Assembly: GCF_030128875.1 (NCBI RefSeq)
Contig: NZ_CP124620.1
Span: 310,001 to 374,000, forward strand
Reading direction: 5' to 3'
DNA: 64,000 nt
Source of the DNA: Stenotrophomonas sp. BIO128-Bstrain
Lineage (GTDB): Bacteria; Pseudomonadota; Gammaproteobacteria; Xanthomonadales; Xanthomonadaceae
Part shown: positions 21,400 through 30,211 of the stretch, in pieces
Position numbering within the stretch: the stretch's first letter is position 1
Layout of the letters: every line of letters starts with the position of its first letter
Notes under the pieces: generated by a model
What the model saw: the letters and a program-made list of their open reading frames with translations, nothing else
Database searches by the model: none
Told to the model about the DNA's origin: nothing
Translations under genes and position numbers: made by a program

Positions 21400-21463
21400 G
21401 TAGAGCCACGCCATGCGTGGCTGCTACTTCTTCCGGCGCCGCAGCCAGGCATGGCGTGGCTAC
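21400..21463. repeat. Inverted pair of SMAG-type repeats (GTAGAGCCACGCC type)
   Basis: A plus-strand element (21400-21424, GTAGAGCCACGCCATGCGTGGC) is followed by its inverse at 21442-21463. The sequence type differs from the GCCGGCC elements and is related to the pair at 29081-29149. It lies between metY and the AraC gene. Confidence 0.8.
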
Positions 21464-21568
21464 CGGCAGGGTTAGGATCGGCTGACGATCGCCCAACTCC
21501 GCAAGATCGGCCACGCGCAGGGGCGCGGCAAGACGCACGCTGAGCGTCACCTAGAGAGGGAGCCCGCC

Positions 21569-22450
21569 ATGCGCCGCATTGCCCAGGTCCGCCAGCGCCA
21601 CGGTATCGATCGCGTCATCGCCCATCTGCAGGCCTGCCTGCGTGCTGGCGATCCCTTGCCGGATCTGGAAGCGCTGGCCGCGATCGCGCACCAGTCACCG
21701 TTCCATTTCCATCGCCTGTACCGCGCGCTGACCGGCGAAACGCCCGGGCGCACCGTGGCGCGCCTGCGCTTGCTGCAGGCGCTGCAGCTGCTCGGCAAGG
21801 CGGACAGCCGGGTGACCGAGGTGGCCTTGAACGTCGGTTATGAAAGCCCACAGGCGCTGGCCCGTGCCTGTCGCCAGGCGCTGGATGCCACGCCGAGCAG
21901 CCTGCGCGAGAATGCCGGGCTGCGCAGCCACTGGCAACAGCGGCTGGCACTGCCGGCGGGCGATCACGCCGGCGGGACGGTGCCGTTGCAGGTCACGGTG
22001 ACCACACTGGAACCCTTCGATGTGGTGGCGCTGCGCACGCAAGGGGCCTTCGATGATCTGGATCAGGCGTTCGGCGAGATCTTCACCTGGGCCGCCGAGC
22101 AGGGCTGGGTCGAACAGCTGCAGCAGCTGATCGGCATCGCACGGACGGACCACCGCGATGCGCCGGCGCAGGAATGCGTATTCGATTGCGCAATGGGCTT
22201 CGGGCGCACGCCGCAGGCGCTACCCACCCCGCTGCGTGCGCTGACGCTGGGCGGTGGCACGTATGCCGTGCTGCGCCATGTGGGCAGTTACGCGGGCCTG
22301 GAAGCGGCCACTGATGCCCTGCTACGCGACTGGCTGCCCGACAGTGGTCACACGCTGCGCGATGCAGAGCTGTACTACCACTACCTGGATGACCCCGAAC
22401 AGGTGCCCGACGCCATCCTGCGCGCCGATATCTGCGTGCCGGTGGGGTAG
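21569..22450 (+). CDS. AraC-family transcriptional regulator with GyrI-like ligand domain
   Basis: A 293-residue regulator of the Rob/SoxS-like layout. The N-terminal AraC DNA-binding domain has two helix-turn-helix motifs (LAAIAHQSPFHFHRLYRALTGETP and VTEVALNVGYESPQALARACRQ, residues ~35-58 and ~88-109). It is followed by a C-terminal GyrI-like (SOUL/Bacterial transcription activator effector-binding) domain of about 160 residues starting VTVTTLEPFDVVALR and ending in a DAELYYHYLDDPEQVP-type motif. Such proteins bind small organic ligands and switch on defence or efflux genes. Target genes are unknown; its convergent neighbour, the Kef-like antiporter, begins only 6 bases away on the other strand. 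Confidence 0.87.
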   Translation: MRRIAQVRQRHGIDRVIAHLQACLRAGDPLPDLEALAAIAHQSPFHFHRLYRALTGETPGRTVARLRLLQALQLLGKADSRVTEVALNVGYESPQALARACRQALDATPSSLRENAGLRSHWQQRLALPAGDHAGGTVPLQVTVTTLEPFDVVALRTQGAFDDLDQAFGEIFTWAAEQGWVEQLQQLIGIARTDHRDAPAQECVFDCAMGFGRTPQALPTPLRALTLGGGTYAVLRHVGSYAGLEAATDALLRDWLPDSGHTLRDAELYYHYLDDPEQVPDAILRADICVPVG

Positions 22451-22456
22451 CGGCGG

Positions 22457-24160
22457 TCAGACCACCGGAATGCTGTGCTGCTGCCCCATCGTGCGGTACG
22501 GCGGGGTGGACATCACCATCTCGGCCAGCGAGTAGGCCAGCTCGCGCTCGGCCATGACCGTGCCATCGGCGCCGTGGGCGAGCAGGTGCTTCACCTCGGC
22601 ATCGCTGTGTGCGCGCGCCAGCAGGGTCAGGCCCGGATTGAGCGCGCGCAACTTGGCCAGGGTCTCACCGGCTTCCAGCGGCTGCGGAATCGCCAGCACG
22701 GCGATCTTGGCGCGCTCGGGGTGTGCTTCGGCCAGCACGCGATCGGAGGCCGCGCTGCCACGGATGCCCGGCAGGCCGGCCGCATGCGCCTCGGCGACGT
22801 GCTCCTTGTTGTCGTCGATGATCATCACCGGCACGCCACGGTCGCGCAGGACCTGCGCCAGCGCGCTGCCGACGCGGCCGTAGCCGATCACGATGGCATG
22901 GTCGTGCAGGTCCAGCGAGGGGCCGGGCGGCAGCTCGGTCTCCACCGCAGTGGGGGTGGTTTCCTGGTTCTTCAGCAGCCAGCGGTCGAGCAGGCCGAAC
23001 ACCAGCGGGTTGAGCATGATCGAGATCAGCGCACCGGCCAGTACCAGGGCCTGGCCGGTCGGCGGCAGGATCTTCAGGGTCACGCCGAGGCCGGCGATGA
23101 TGAAGGCGAATTCGCCGATCTGCGCCAGGCTGGCCGAGATGGTCAGCGCGGTACCGGTCGGGTGGCCGAAGGCACGCACGATCACGAACGCGGCGGCAGA
23201 CTTGCCGAACATGATGATCGCAGCGGTGGCCAGCACCTGCCACGGGTGCTCGATCAGGATGGCCGGGTTGAACAGCATGCCGACCGAAACGAAGAACAGC
23301 ACCGCGAACGCATCGCGCAGCGGCAGGGAATCGTTGGCGGCCTTGTGGCTCAGCTCCGATTCGTTGAGCAGCATGCCGGCGAAGAACGCGCCCAGCGCGA
23401 AGGAGACGCCGAACAGCATCGCCGAGCCGAATGCCACGCCCAGCGCGATCGCCAGCACGGCCAGGGTGAACAGCTCGCGCGAGCCGGTACCGGCGATGCG
23501 TTCCAGGATCCATGGGATCACCCGGCGCCCGACCACCAGCATCACCGCCACGAACAGGCCCAGCTGCACGAAGGTCCAGCCGATGCTGGCCAGCACGCTG
23601 CCGACGGTATGGGTTTCATTGGCCGCATCGGGGCCGAACACGCCGGCCAGCACCGGCATCATCACAAGCGCCAGGACGCAGGCCAGGTCTTCCACGATCA
23701 GCCAGCCGATCGCGATCTTGCCGCGCGTGGTTTCCAGCAGGCGCCGTTCTTCCATCGCGCGCAGCAGCACCACGGTACTGGCGGTGGCCAGCGAGAAACC
23801 GAACACCACGCCGTAGATCACCGGCCAGCCCATCAACGCGGCCAGGCCCCAGCCGAGCAGCGTGGCGACCAGGATCTGGCCGATCGCACCCGGGATGGCG
23901 ATCGCTTTGACCTCCATCAGATCTTTCAGCGAGAAATGCAGGCCGACCCCGAACATCAGCAGCATCACACCGATCTCGGCCAGCTGGTTGGCCAGGGCCT
24001 GGTCGGCAACGAAGCCGGGGGTGAACGGGCCTACGCAGATGCCTGCAATCAGATAACCGACCAGGGGAGACAAACGCAGCTTGTTGGCCAGCGCGCCGAA
24101 GATGAAGGCGAGCCCAAGGCCAACGGCAACGATGTTGATCAGGTCGGTGTCATGGTGCAT
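22457..24160 (-). CDS. ybaL: Kef/YbaL-type monovalent cation:proton antiporter (CPA2)
   Basis: A 567-residue inner-membrane protein. The N-terminal CPA2 transport domain has about 12 membrane segments (SPLVGYLIAGICVGPFTPGF, LMFGVGLHFSLKDL). It is followed from about residue 410 by a TrkA-N/RCK nucleotide-binding domain (AIVIGYGRVGSALAQVL, GDAA-like acidic sites MIIDDNK). The order and sequence are closest to E. coli YbaL/KefB-type potassium:proton exchangers. It probably helps K+ efflux or pH balance under stress. The ATG is preferred over a TTG four codons upstream. Confidence 0.88.
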   Translation of the reverse strand: MHHDTDLINIVAVGLGLAFIFGALANKLRLSPLVGYLIAGICVGPFTPGFVADQALANQLAEIGVMLLMFGVGLHFSLKDLMEVKAIAIPGAIGQILVATLLGWGLAALMGWPVIYGVVFGFSLATASTVVLLRAMEERRLLETTRGKIAIGWLIVEDLACVLALVMMPVLAGVFGPDAANETHTVGSVLASIGWTFVQLGLFVAVMLVVGRRVIPWILERIAGTGSRELFTLAVLAIALGVAFGSAMLFGVSFALGAFFAGMLLNESELSHKAANDSLPLRDAFAVLFFVSVGMLFNPAILIEHPWQVLATAAIIMFGKSAAAFVIVRAFGHPTGTALTISASLAQIGEFAFIIAGLGVTLKILPPTGQALVLAGALISIMLNPLVFGLLDRWLLKNQETTPTAVETELPPGPSLDLHDHAIVIGYGRVGSALAQVLRDRGVPVMIIDDNKEHVAEAHAAGLPGIRGSAASDRVLAEAHPERAKIAVLAIPQPLEAGETLAKLRALNPGLTLLARAHSDAEVKHLLAHGADGTVMAERELAYSLAEMVMSTPPYRTMGQQHSIPVV

Positions 24161-24333
24161 CGGGGCTCGCAAAGATGGGGGGTGCCCCGATTTTCACCGA
24201 TGCAGCCGGTCCGGGCAAACATCCTTGCTCGCAATGCTGCTATGTCCCCGTGGTCAGGTCATGTGCTGTCCGGGACAGCGAAGGCGCGCTGCGATGAATG
24301 CGCAGATCCCGGCATTTCGGCGGCCCAAACGCA

Positions 24334-24357
24334 CATGCCCCGGGTGACCGGGGCATG
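24334..24357. other. Perfect hairpin between the receptor and antiporter genes
   Basis: Arms CATGCCCCGG / CCGGGGCATG (10 bp) enclose a GTGA loop. No T run follows on either strand, so it may end or stabilise the minus-strand receptor transcript but is not a classical terminator. Confidence 0.5.
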
Positions 24358-24369
24358 GGAAAACCGGTG

Positions 24370-24439
24370 TTGCCGGCCGGCGGCCGGCAACTACGCGATG
24401 CCTGGGGTTCATGGGCTGCCGGCCAGCGGCCGGCACTAC
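24370..24439 (-). repeat. Two SMAG-type GTAG repeats in direct orientation
   Basis: Two minus-orientation elements (24370-24394 and 24415-24439, arms GCCGGCC) lie directly behind the stop codon of receptor copy 2, where they would form the end of its mRNA. Confidence 0.8.
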
Positions 24440-24443
24440 CCTG

Positions 24444-26837
24444 TTACCACTTGTAGGTCACGCGGCCGTACACGTAGGCACCATTGAACCCGTACGGCGA
24501 GTAGTTGCTGTAAGGCAGCATGCCCCAGGTGGAGTTCTGCAGGTCCACGGTGCGGTCGGGGTACTCGTCCAGGATGTTGTCCGCACCCAGGGTCAGGGTC
24601 CAGTTCTCGCTGGGCTTGTAGCTGGCCGAGGCATCGAGAACCCACGAGGCGTCGTAGGTCTGGTCACGCAGGGCGGTGGCCGAGTTGCGCACGGTGAACG
24701 AGCCGTAGCGCGTGGCGGCCAGGTTGAGGTCCCAGCGATCCGAACGCCACGTGCCGCTGAGGATGGTCTTGTCGCGCGGGTAGCTGTCTTCGATGCGGCC
24801 GATCTCATCGCGGCCGATCAGCGACTGGGTGATGCCCAGCGCGCCGAACACCGCCGGCGAGGCGATGAACTTCTTCACCTCGGTCTCGTTGTAGCTGTAG
24901 GCCGCGGTCAGTTCCAGCGAACTGGCGGCGAAGGGGATGGTGTAGCTGGAGACCGCATCCACGCCGCGGGTGCGGGTGTCCACGCCGTTGGTGAAGTAGG
25001 AGAACGCCGTGACACCCGGCAGCCCCAGGTTGGACAGCAGCGCATTGGCGGCGTCATTGGTGGTGATGTTGGTGGACAGCACGATGCGGTCATCGATGTC
25101 GATCTGGTACGCATCCACGGTCAGGTACAGCCGGTCCACCGGCTGCAGCACCAGGCCCAGGCTGTAGGAGGTCGAGCTCTCGGCCTTCAGCGGGCTGGCG
25201 CCCAGCGCCTGCGCGGCCGGGCTGGTGGTCGGGAAGGTGCCGCGTTCGACGAACACGCCGTTGACGATCGTGCTGGTCACCGCCTGGTAGCTCTGCTGGG
25301 CCAGCGACGGCGCGCGGAAGCCGCTGGACGCCGTGGCGCGCAGGGCGACCTTGTCGGTGAAGGCGTAGCGTGCGGAGAGCTTGCCGGAGAACTTGTCGCC
25401 GAAGTCCGAGTAGTCCTCGTAGCGGCCGGTGACACCGGCGGAGAACTTGTCGCTGAGGTCGGCTTCCAGGCCAGCGTAGACGGCGTAGTTGTCGCGGTCG
25501 GCGTCCACGGCGTTGAGCGGGGTGAAGCCGCCGAAGCCCTGCGCACCGCTGCCGGTGTAGGAATTCAGTTCACCGGCCGATTGCTCCCACTTCTCCTTGC
25601 GGTACTCACCGCCGAAGGACAGCGTGACCGGGTAGGCCAGGCCCCAGTCCAGTGTCTTGGTCACATCGGCATTGACGATGTTCTGGGTGTACTCCAGCGC
25701 GCCGTCGTAGAACGAGCGCGGGCTGTTTACGCCGAGTGCGTAGTTGATGCTGTTGCGGGTGTGGAAATCGATCTTGTTGGCGCCGTAGTTGTAGCTGACA
25801 TCCCAGTTCCAGCCGCTGTCCGTATCGCCCTTGACGCCAGCGACCAGCGAGCGGTCCTTGGAGTACTGGTTGATCTCCGGCACGAAGCCGTCCGGGTAGG
25901 TCTGCGCCAGCAGCGCGCCCTGGCTGAGGTGGTTGCGCGAGCGGTAGAACGCGAACGAGGTGATGTCACGGTTGCTGGCCATCGCCGTGGCGTAGGCCGC
26001 GACGTGGTCGCTGAACTGGAAGCTGGCGTTGGCCGAGGCGGCGGTCGCATCCACCTGCGGATCGCCGACCACGAAGGTGGTCTGGCCGATGCTGGGGAAG
26101 TTGCTCGTGTTCGGCGTGGTGCCCTGGTAGGGACCGGCACGGTTGCTTTCGTCCTGCTGGATGATCTGGCCGGCCACGTGCACGCTGCCACGGCCGTCGG
26201 CGAAGCCGATGCCGGTATCGCCGGAGAGCTGGTACTTGTTGCCGTCACCGGCCGAGTACTGGCCGGCGTCCAGCGCCAGGCTGCCGCCGGAGGACGAGCC
26301 TTTGAGCACGATGTTGATCACGCCGGCGATGGCGTCCGAGCCATACTGCGCCGAGGCGCCGTCGCGCAGCACTTCCACGCGTTCGATCGAGGCGATCGGA
26401 ATCGCGTTGATGTCCACCGCCGAGGAGCCGCGGCCGATGCTGCCGTTGACGTTGATCTGGGCCGAGGTGTGGCGGCGCTTGCCGTTGACCAGCACCAGCA
26501 CCTGGTCCGGGGAGAGGCCGCGCAGCTGCGCCGGGCGGATGCCGCTGGTGCCGTCGGTCAGGGCCGGGCGCGGGAAGTTCAGCGAGGGCAGGGCGCGGGC
26601 CAGGGCCGTGGCCAGTTCGGTGGTGCCGGTGGACTGCAGCGCCTCGGGGGTGATGATGTCGATCGGCGACTGCGACTCGGCCACGGTGCGGTCGGCCACG
26701 CGGGTGCCGGTGACGATGATGGTGTCCAGGGTGTTGGCCGCCGTGCGGGCGGGCGCATCCTGGGCCGTAGCGGCGAAGCTGGACATACCGAGCGCGACAG
26801 CTACGGCGGCGGCGAGCGTACTGGTCTTGCGGTTCAT
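24444..26837 (-). CDS. TonB-dependent outer-membrane receptor, copy 2
   Basis: A 797-residue receptor with a signal peptide (ending near SFAATAQDA), an N-terminal TonB box/plug start (LDTIIVTGTRV), a plug domain with LRGLSPDQVLVLVNGKRRH and YGSDAIAGVINIV, and a barrel ending in VYGRVTYKW. It is paralogous to the receptor at 7-9.6 kb along the whole plug and parts of the barrel (for example DRDNYAVYAGLEADLSDKF and the QSYQAVTSTI region differ). The ATG chosen has a clear signal peptide; the upstream open frame of 89 codons is not protein-like. The ligand is unknown. Confidence 0.92.
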   Translation of the reverse strand: MNRKTSTLAAAVAVALGMSSFAATAQDAPARTAANTLDTIIVTGTRVADRTVAESQSPIDIITPEALQSTGTTELATALARALPSLNFPRPALTDGTSGIRPAQLRGLSPDQVLVLVNGKRRHTSAQINVNGSIGRGSSAVDINAIPIASIERVEVLRDGASAQYGSDAIAGVINIVLKGSSSGGSLALDAGQYSAGDGNKYQLSGDTGIGFADGRGSVHVAGQIIQQDESNRAGPYQGTTPNTSNFPSIGQTTFVVGDPQVDATAASANASFQFSDHVAAYATAMASNRDITSFAFYRSRNHLSQGALLAQTYPDGFVPEINQYSKDRSLVAGVKGDTDSGWNWDVSYNYGANKIDFHTRNSINYALGVNSPRSFYDGALEYTQNIVNADVTKTLDWGLAYPVTLSFGGEYRKEKWEQSAGELNSYTGSGAQGFGGFTPLNAVDADRDNYAVYAGLEADLSDKFSAGVTGRYEDYSDFGDKFSGKLSARYAFTDKVALRATASSGFRAPSLAQQSYQAVTSTIVNGVFVERGTFPTTSPAAQALGASPLKAESSTSYSLGLVLQPVDRLYLTVDAYQIDIDDRIVLSTNITTNDAANALLSNLGLPGVTAFSYFTNGVDTRTRGVDAVSSYTIPFAASSLELTAAYSYNETEVKKFIASPAVFGALGITQSLIGRDEIGRIEDSYPRDKTILSGTWRSDRWDLNLAATRYGSFTVRNSATALRDQTYDASWVLDASASYKPSENWTLTLGADNILDEYPDRTVDLQNSTWGMLPYSNYSPYGFNGAYVYGRVTYKW

Positions 26838-27181
26838 CAGGATGTGGCTCCGGTAGTGGCGGTGCTGCACCAAAGCGACATCACGACATCGAGGATCGGG
26901 TCTGCGAAGGCGGTTGTTGCGGTGCGCAATAGAGGGATTAACGGGATATTCATCGCTTGTCAAATGTTTGCCGTTTTCGCAAAAAACGTTGCAGCAGCAA
27001 CCATTTACGTGAGGCGGGGGATTCGACAGGAGGGTCCCGGGGAAGCGCGGGCAGGGTCGTGGGAGAGAGAAACGAGGCCTGCCGCGCATCCCGGGGCCCG
27101 TCAAGTATTCGTTAACGCTAGAATTACGTCGCAGGAAAGGTGCTCACGAGCACATTCCATTCCGTTATATGGACCCCCAAG
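26838..27181. other. Divergent promoter region between receptor copy 2 and yheS
   Basis: This 344-bp stretch holds no convincing gene. It has an AT-rich island at about 26935-27010, the candidate minus-strand promoter and inverted repeat listed separately, and the leader of the plus-strand ABC-F gene. No ribosome-site-linked small ORF stands out. Confidence 0.6.
26958..26988 (-). promoter_or_regulatory. Candidate -35 box and adjoining inverted repeat for receptor copy 2
   Basis: On the minus strand a perfect TTGACA (26963-26958) lies about 120 bases before the receptor start; no good -10 is found at the ideal spacing. Just upstream is a 17-base dyad, CGTTTT / AAAACG, with a 5-base centre (26972-26988), suitable as an activator or repressor site. 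Confidence 0.4.
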
Positions 27182-29038
27182 ATGATTTCCCTTCGTAACT
27201 TCGCCTTGCGCCGTGGCGAGCGGCTGCTGTTGTCCAATGTCGACCTGACCCTGCACGCGGGGTACCGCGTGGGCGTGGTCGGCCGCAACGGGGCCGGCAA
27301 GTCCAGCCTGTTCGCCGCCGTGAAGGGTGAGCTGGAGGCGGACAAGGGCGACGTCGATCTGCCCGGCAAGATCCGCATCGCCAGCGTGGCCCAGGAAACC
27401 CCGTCGCTGCCCGACCCGGCGCTGCAGTTCGTGCTGGAAGGCGACACCGAGGTGGCCGCCGTCATGCGTGAAGAGGCTGCGGCCGCGGCACGTGAAGACT
27501 GGGAAGCCGTTGCCACCGCCCACCAGCGCATGGCCGAGATCGGCGCCTATGACGCCGAAGCGCGCGCCGGCAAGCTGCTGCATGGCCTGGGCTTCCCGGC
27601 CGAGACGCACTCGCGTGCGGTCTCCTCGTTCTCCGGCGGCTGGCGCGTGCGCCTGAACCTGGCACGCGCGCTGATGATGCCCAGCGACCTGCTGCTGCTG
27701 GACGAGCCGACCAACCATCTGGATCTGGACGCGGTGTTCTGGCTGGAGCAGTGGCTGCTCAAGTACCCGGGTACCCTGCTGCTGATCTCGCATGACCGCG
27801 AGTTCCTGGACAACGTGGCCACCCACACCCTGCACCTGCACGGTGGCGGCGCCAAGCTGTACGTTGGCGGTTACACCGATTTCGAGCGCCAGCGCGCCGA
27901 ACAGCTGCGCCAGCAGCAGCTCGCCCACGAGAAGGAACAGGCCGAGCGCGCGCATCTGCAGAGCTTCATCGACCGCTTCAAGGCGCAGGCCAGCAAGGCC
28001 GCCCAGGCGCAGAGCCGCATGAAGCGCCTGGCCAAGCTGGCCGGCACCGAGGCCGTGCGCGCCGAGCGCGAATTCCGCATCGAATTCGCCCCGCCGGCCA
28101 AGCTGCCGTTCTCGCTGATCCGCCTGAACCATGTCGAGGCCGGTTACGGCGCCGATTCGGTGATCCTGCACAACGTGGGCTTCGGCCTGGAGGCCGGCCA
28201 GCGCATCGGTCTGCTCGGCCCGAACGGCGCCGGCAAGACCACGCTGGTGAAGACCCTGGTGGGTGAACTGGACCCGATCAGTGGTGAGCGTGCCGCGCAT
28301 CCGGACCTGCGCATCGGTTACTTCGCCCAGCACACGGTGGAATCGCTGCACGAAGGGCAGTCGCCGATGGAGCACTTCCGCGACCTCGCCCCGGACGCGC
28401 CGAACCAGTCCTTCCGCGATTTCCTCGGCAAGTGGAACTTCGCCGGTGACCGCGCCTTCGAACCGGTGGATGGATTCTCCGGTGGCGAACGCGCGCGCCT
28501 GGCGTTGGCGCTGATCGCCTACCAGCAGCCCAACGTGCTGCTGCTCGACGAACCGACCAACCATCTGGACCTGGAAATGCGCGAAGCGCTGGCTGAAGCG
28601 CTGGCCGACTTCGAAGGCGCAATCGTGATGGTCTCGCATGACCGCCATCTGATCGGCCTGGTCTGCGATACCTTCTGGCGCGTCGCCGATGGCGTGGTCG
28701 AGCCGTTTGACGGCGACCTGGATGCGTACGCGGCCTGGCTGCGTTCGCGTCCCGCCGCGCAGGGCACCAAGCACAAGCTCGCCGCGGCCGCCCCGGAGCC
28801 GGCACCGCCGACCCCGCCGCTGCCCGCGCGCAAGCCGGCCAACCCGCACAAGCTGGCCGCCGCTGAAGCCAAGGTCGGCGAACTGGAGGCGCTGTTGGCC
28901 GACCTGGACCGCCAGCTGGCCGATCCGTCCAACTACGCCGATGCGACCCGCATGGCCGTGCTCGGCCGTGATCGTGAAGCCACTGCCACCCTGCTCAGCA
29001 AGGCCGAGCAGACGTGGATGGAATTGCTGGACGCCTGA
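27182..29038 (+). CDS. yheS: ABC-F family ATPase (YheS-like)
   Basis: A 618-residue soluble protein with two tandem ATP-binding cassettes and no membrane segments. Cassette 1 has Walker A GRNGAGKSS (about residue 34), signature FSGGWRVRLNLA and LLLLDEPTNHLDLD. Cassette 2 has GPNGAGKTT (about residue 345), signature FSGGERARLALA and LLLDEPTNHLDLE. A charged linker joins them and a coiled C-terminal tail follows an Ala/Pro-rich stretch. ABC-F proteins bind ribosomes and resolve stalls; YheS is close by length and plan. The ATG at 27182 starts directly at the first strand. Confidence 0.9.
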   Translation: MISLRNFALRRGERLLLSNVDLTLHAGYRVGVVGRNGAGKSSLFAAVKGELEADKGDVDLPGKIRIASVAQETPSLPDPALQFVLEGDTEVAAVMREEAAAAAREDWEAVATAHQRMAEIGAYDAEARAGKLLHGLGFPAETHSRAVSSFSGGWRVRLNLARALMMPSDLLLLDEPTNHLDLDAVFWLEQWLLKYPGTLLLISHDREFLDNVATHTLHLHGGGAKLYVGGYTDFERQRAEQLRQQQLAHEKEQAERAHLQSFIDRFKAQASKAAQAQSRMKRLAKLAGTEAVRAEREFRIEFAPPAKLPFSLIRLNHVEAGYGADSVILHNVGFGLEAGQRIGLLGPNGAGKTTLVKTLVGELDPISGERAAHPDLRIGYFAQHTVESLHEGQSPMEHFRDLAPDAPNQSFRDFLGKWNFAGDRAFEPVDGFSGGERARLALALIAYQQPNVLLLDEPTNHLDLEMREALAEALADFEGAIVMVSHDRHLIGLVCDTFWRVADGVVEPFDGDLDAYAAWLRSRPAAQGTKHKLAAAAPEPAPPTPPLPARKPANPHKLAAAEAKVGELEALLADLDRQLADPSNYADATRMAVLGRDREATATLLSKAEQTWMELLDA

Positions 29039-29050
29039 TCGGGGCGGGCG

Positions 29051-29075
29051 ATGCGGCACGCTGGTCGTGCCGCAT
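29051..29075 (+). other. Hairpin after yheS
   Basis: A perfect 10-bp inverted repeat (ATGCGGCACG / CGTGCCGCAT) with a 5-base loop lies 12 bases after the yheS stop and directly before the SMAG pair. It lacks a T run, so it may be a Rho-linked or RNA-stabilising hairpin. Confidence 0.55.
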
Positions 29076-29080
29076 CCCGT

Positions 29081-29149
29081 GTAGATCCACGCCATGCGTG
29101 GATGAGGTGCGTTCCGACGTTCGGCTATCCGCGCATGGCGTGGATCTAC
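29081..29149. repeat. Inverted pair of SMAG-type repeats overlapping the ampR stop
   Basis: A plus-strand element (29081-29103, GTAGATCCACGCCATGCGTGG) and its inverse (29131-29149) lie between the convergent yheS and ampR genes. The GTAG of the inverse copy contains the TAG stop codon of ampR (29148-29146). Confidence 0.85.
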
Positions 29150-30006
29150 CGGGCGTCCAGCCATTCCCGGAACCGCCGCGCCGCATCACTCTCGGCGCGC
29201 GAGCGAAGCCGCGTCAGCCAGTACCGCCCCAGCTCCAGCGTCTGCGCGAAGGGCTGGATCAGGCGGCCGTGGGCCAGATCCTGCTCGAACATCTTCAACG
29301 GCAACAGCGCCACGCCGGCGCCTGCGGCGGCGGCACTGGCCAGCGTCAGTGACGAATCAAACACGGGGCCGCGGGCGTCCAGTTCCGGTACGCCTGCGGC
29401 CTGCAACCAGCGTGGCCACTCATCGCTGCGGTAGGAGCGCAACAGCGGCACGCTGGCCAGATCGCGCGGCTGCCGCAGCGTACGTGCCAGCGCCGGCGCG
29501 CACAGTGGCGCGAACGGTGCATCCAGTACGGGTTCGCTGACCTGCCCCTGCCAATCGCCATCACCGAACCGGATCGCCAGGTCCAGCCCTTCACCGGCCA
29601 GGTCGATGCGGTTGTTGTGGGTCTGCAGGCGCAGCTCGATATCCGGATGGCGCGCATTGAAATCCCCCAGGCGCGGCAGCAGCCAGCCGGTGGCGAAGGT
29701 GCCGACCACCCCCACGCTCAGCACCTCGCGGAAATGCCCGCCGACGAACCGGTCCAGGCTCACCGCGATACGGTCGAAGGCCTCGTTGAGCACCGGATAC
29801 AGGCGCGCGCCTTCGTCGGTCAGTGCAACGCCACGCGGCAAGCGGGTGAAAAGCGACACCCCCAGCCGATCCTCCAGTGCCCGGATCTGATGGCTCAGCG
29901 CAGCCTGGCTGACGCACAGCTCCAGCGCGGCGCGGGTGAAGTTCTGGTGCCGGGCAGCGGCCTCGAAGGCGCGCAGGGCATTGAGCGGCAGCTGGGGGCG
30001 GAGCAT
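29146..30006 (-). CDS. ampR: LysR-type beta-lactamase regulator AmpR
   Basis: A 286-residue LysR regulator. The N-terminal winged helix-turn-helix (PLNALRAFEAAARHQNFTRAAL, then CVSQAALSHQIRALEDRLG, residues ~7-55) is followed by the effector-binding domain. The sequence, and its divergent position 205 bp from an L2-type beta-lactamase gene, match AmpR of Stenotrophomonas. By family knowledge AmpR senses muropeptide and UDP-MurNAc-peptide pools and turns on the beta-lactamase when cell-wall synthesis is disturbed. The TAG stop lies inside a SMAG repeat. Confidence 0.92.
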   Translation of the reverse strand: MLRPQLPLNALRAFEAAARHQNFTRAALELCVSQAALSHQIRALEDRLGVSLFTRLPRGVALTDEGARLYPVLNEAFDRIAVSLDRFVGGHFREVLSVGVVGTFATGWLLPRLGDFNARHPDIELRLQTHNNRIDLAGEGLDLAIRFGDGDWQGQVSEPVLDAPFAPLCAPALARTLRQPRDLASVPLLRSYRSDEWPRWLQAAGVPELDARGPVFDSSLTLASAAAAGAGVALLPLKMFEQDLAHGRLIQPFAQTLELGRYWLTRLRSRAESDAARRFREWLDAR

Positions 30007-30211
30007 GGGCGAGCCGTGAGCAGGGGTGATGCATCATCGCACCGCGGGGCGGTGCCAGCACGCCAATCACCACGGATACACCAGATTTCGTGGGGTTGGG
30101 AGGCGTGCTTCCGTTGATGGTATTAGGTGAGCTGATGGCTCCCGATGAAAATCCTCGCTGGTGGCCGGCGCGCAACCTGCCAATACTCGGGCCTTCGCCA
30201 AGGAGAACCCC
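30007..30211. promoter_or_regulatory. Divergent ampR-blaL2 control region
   Basis: This 205-bp region should hold both promoters and the AmpR binding site. A candidate operator is the dyad CCACG...CGTGG at 30070-30093 (arms 5 bp, centre 14 bp), which has the spacing of a LysR-type site. The beta-lactamase ribosome site AAGGAGA lies at about 30200. No clear sigma-70 -35/-10 pair was found by eye. Confidence 0.55.

Noticed and set aside
24411..27185. A long plus-strand open frame opposite the second TonB receptor
   Set aside because: Val/Ala/Gly/Arg-rich with no motif; it is the complement of the receptor gene, whose plug and barrel motifs are certain.
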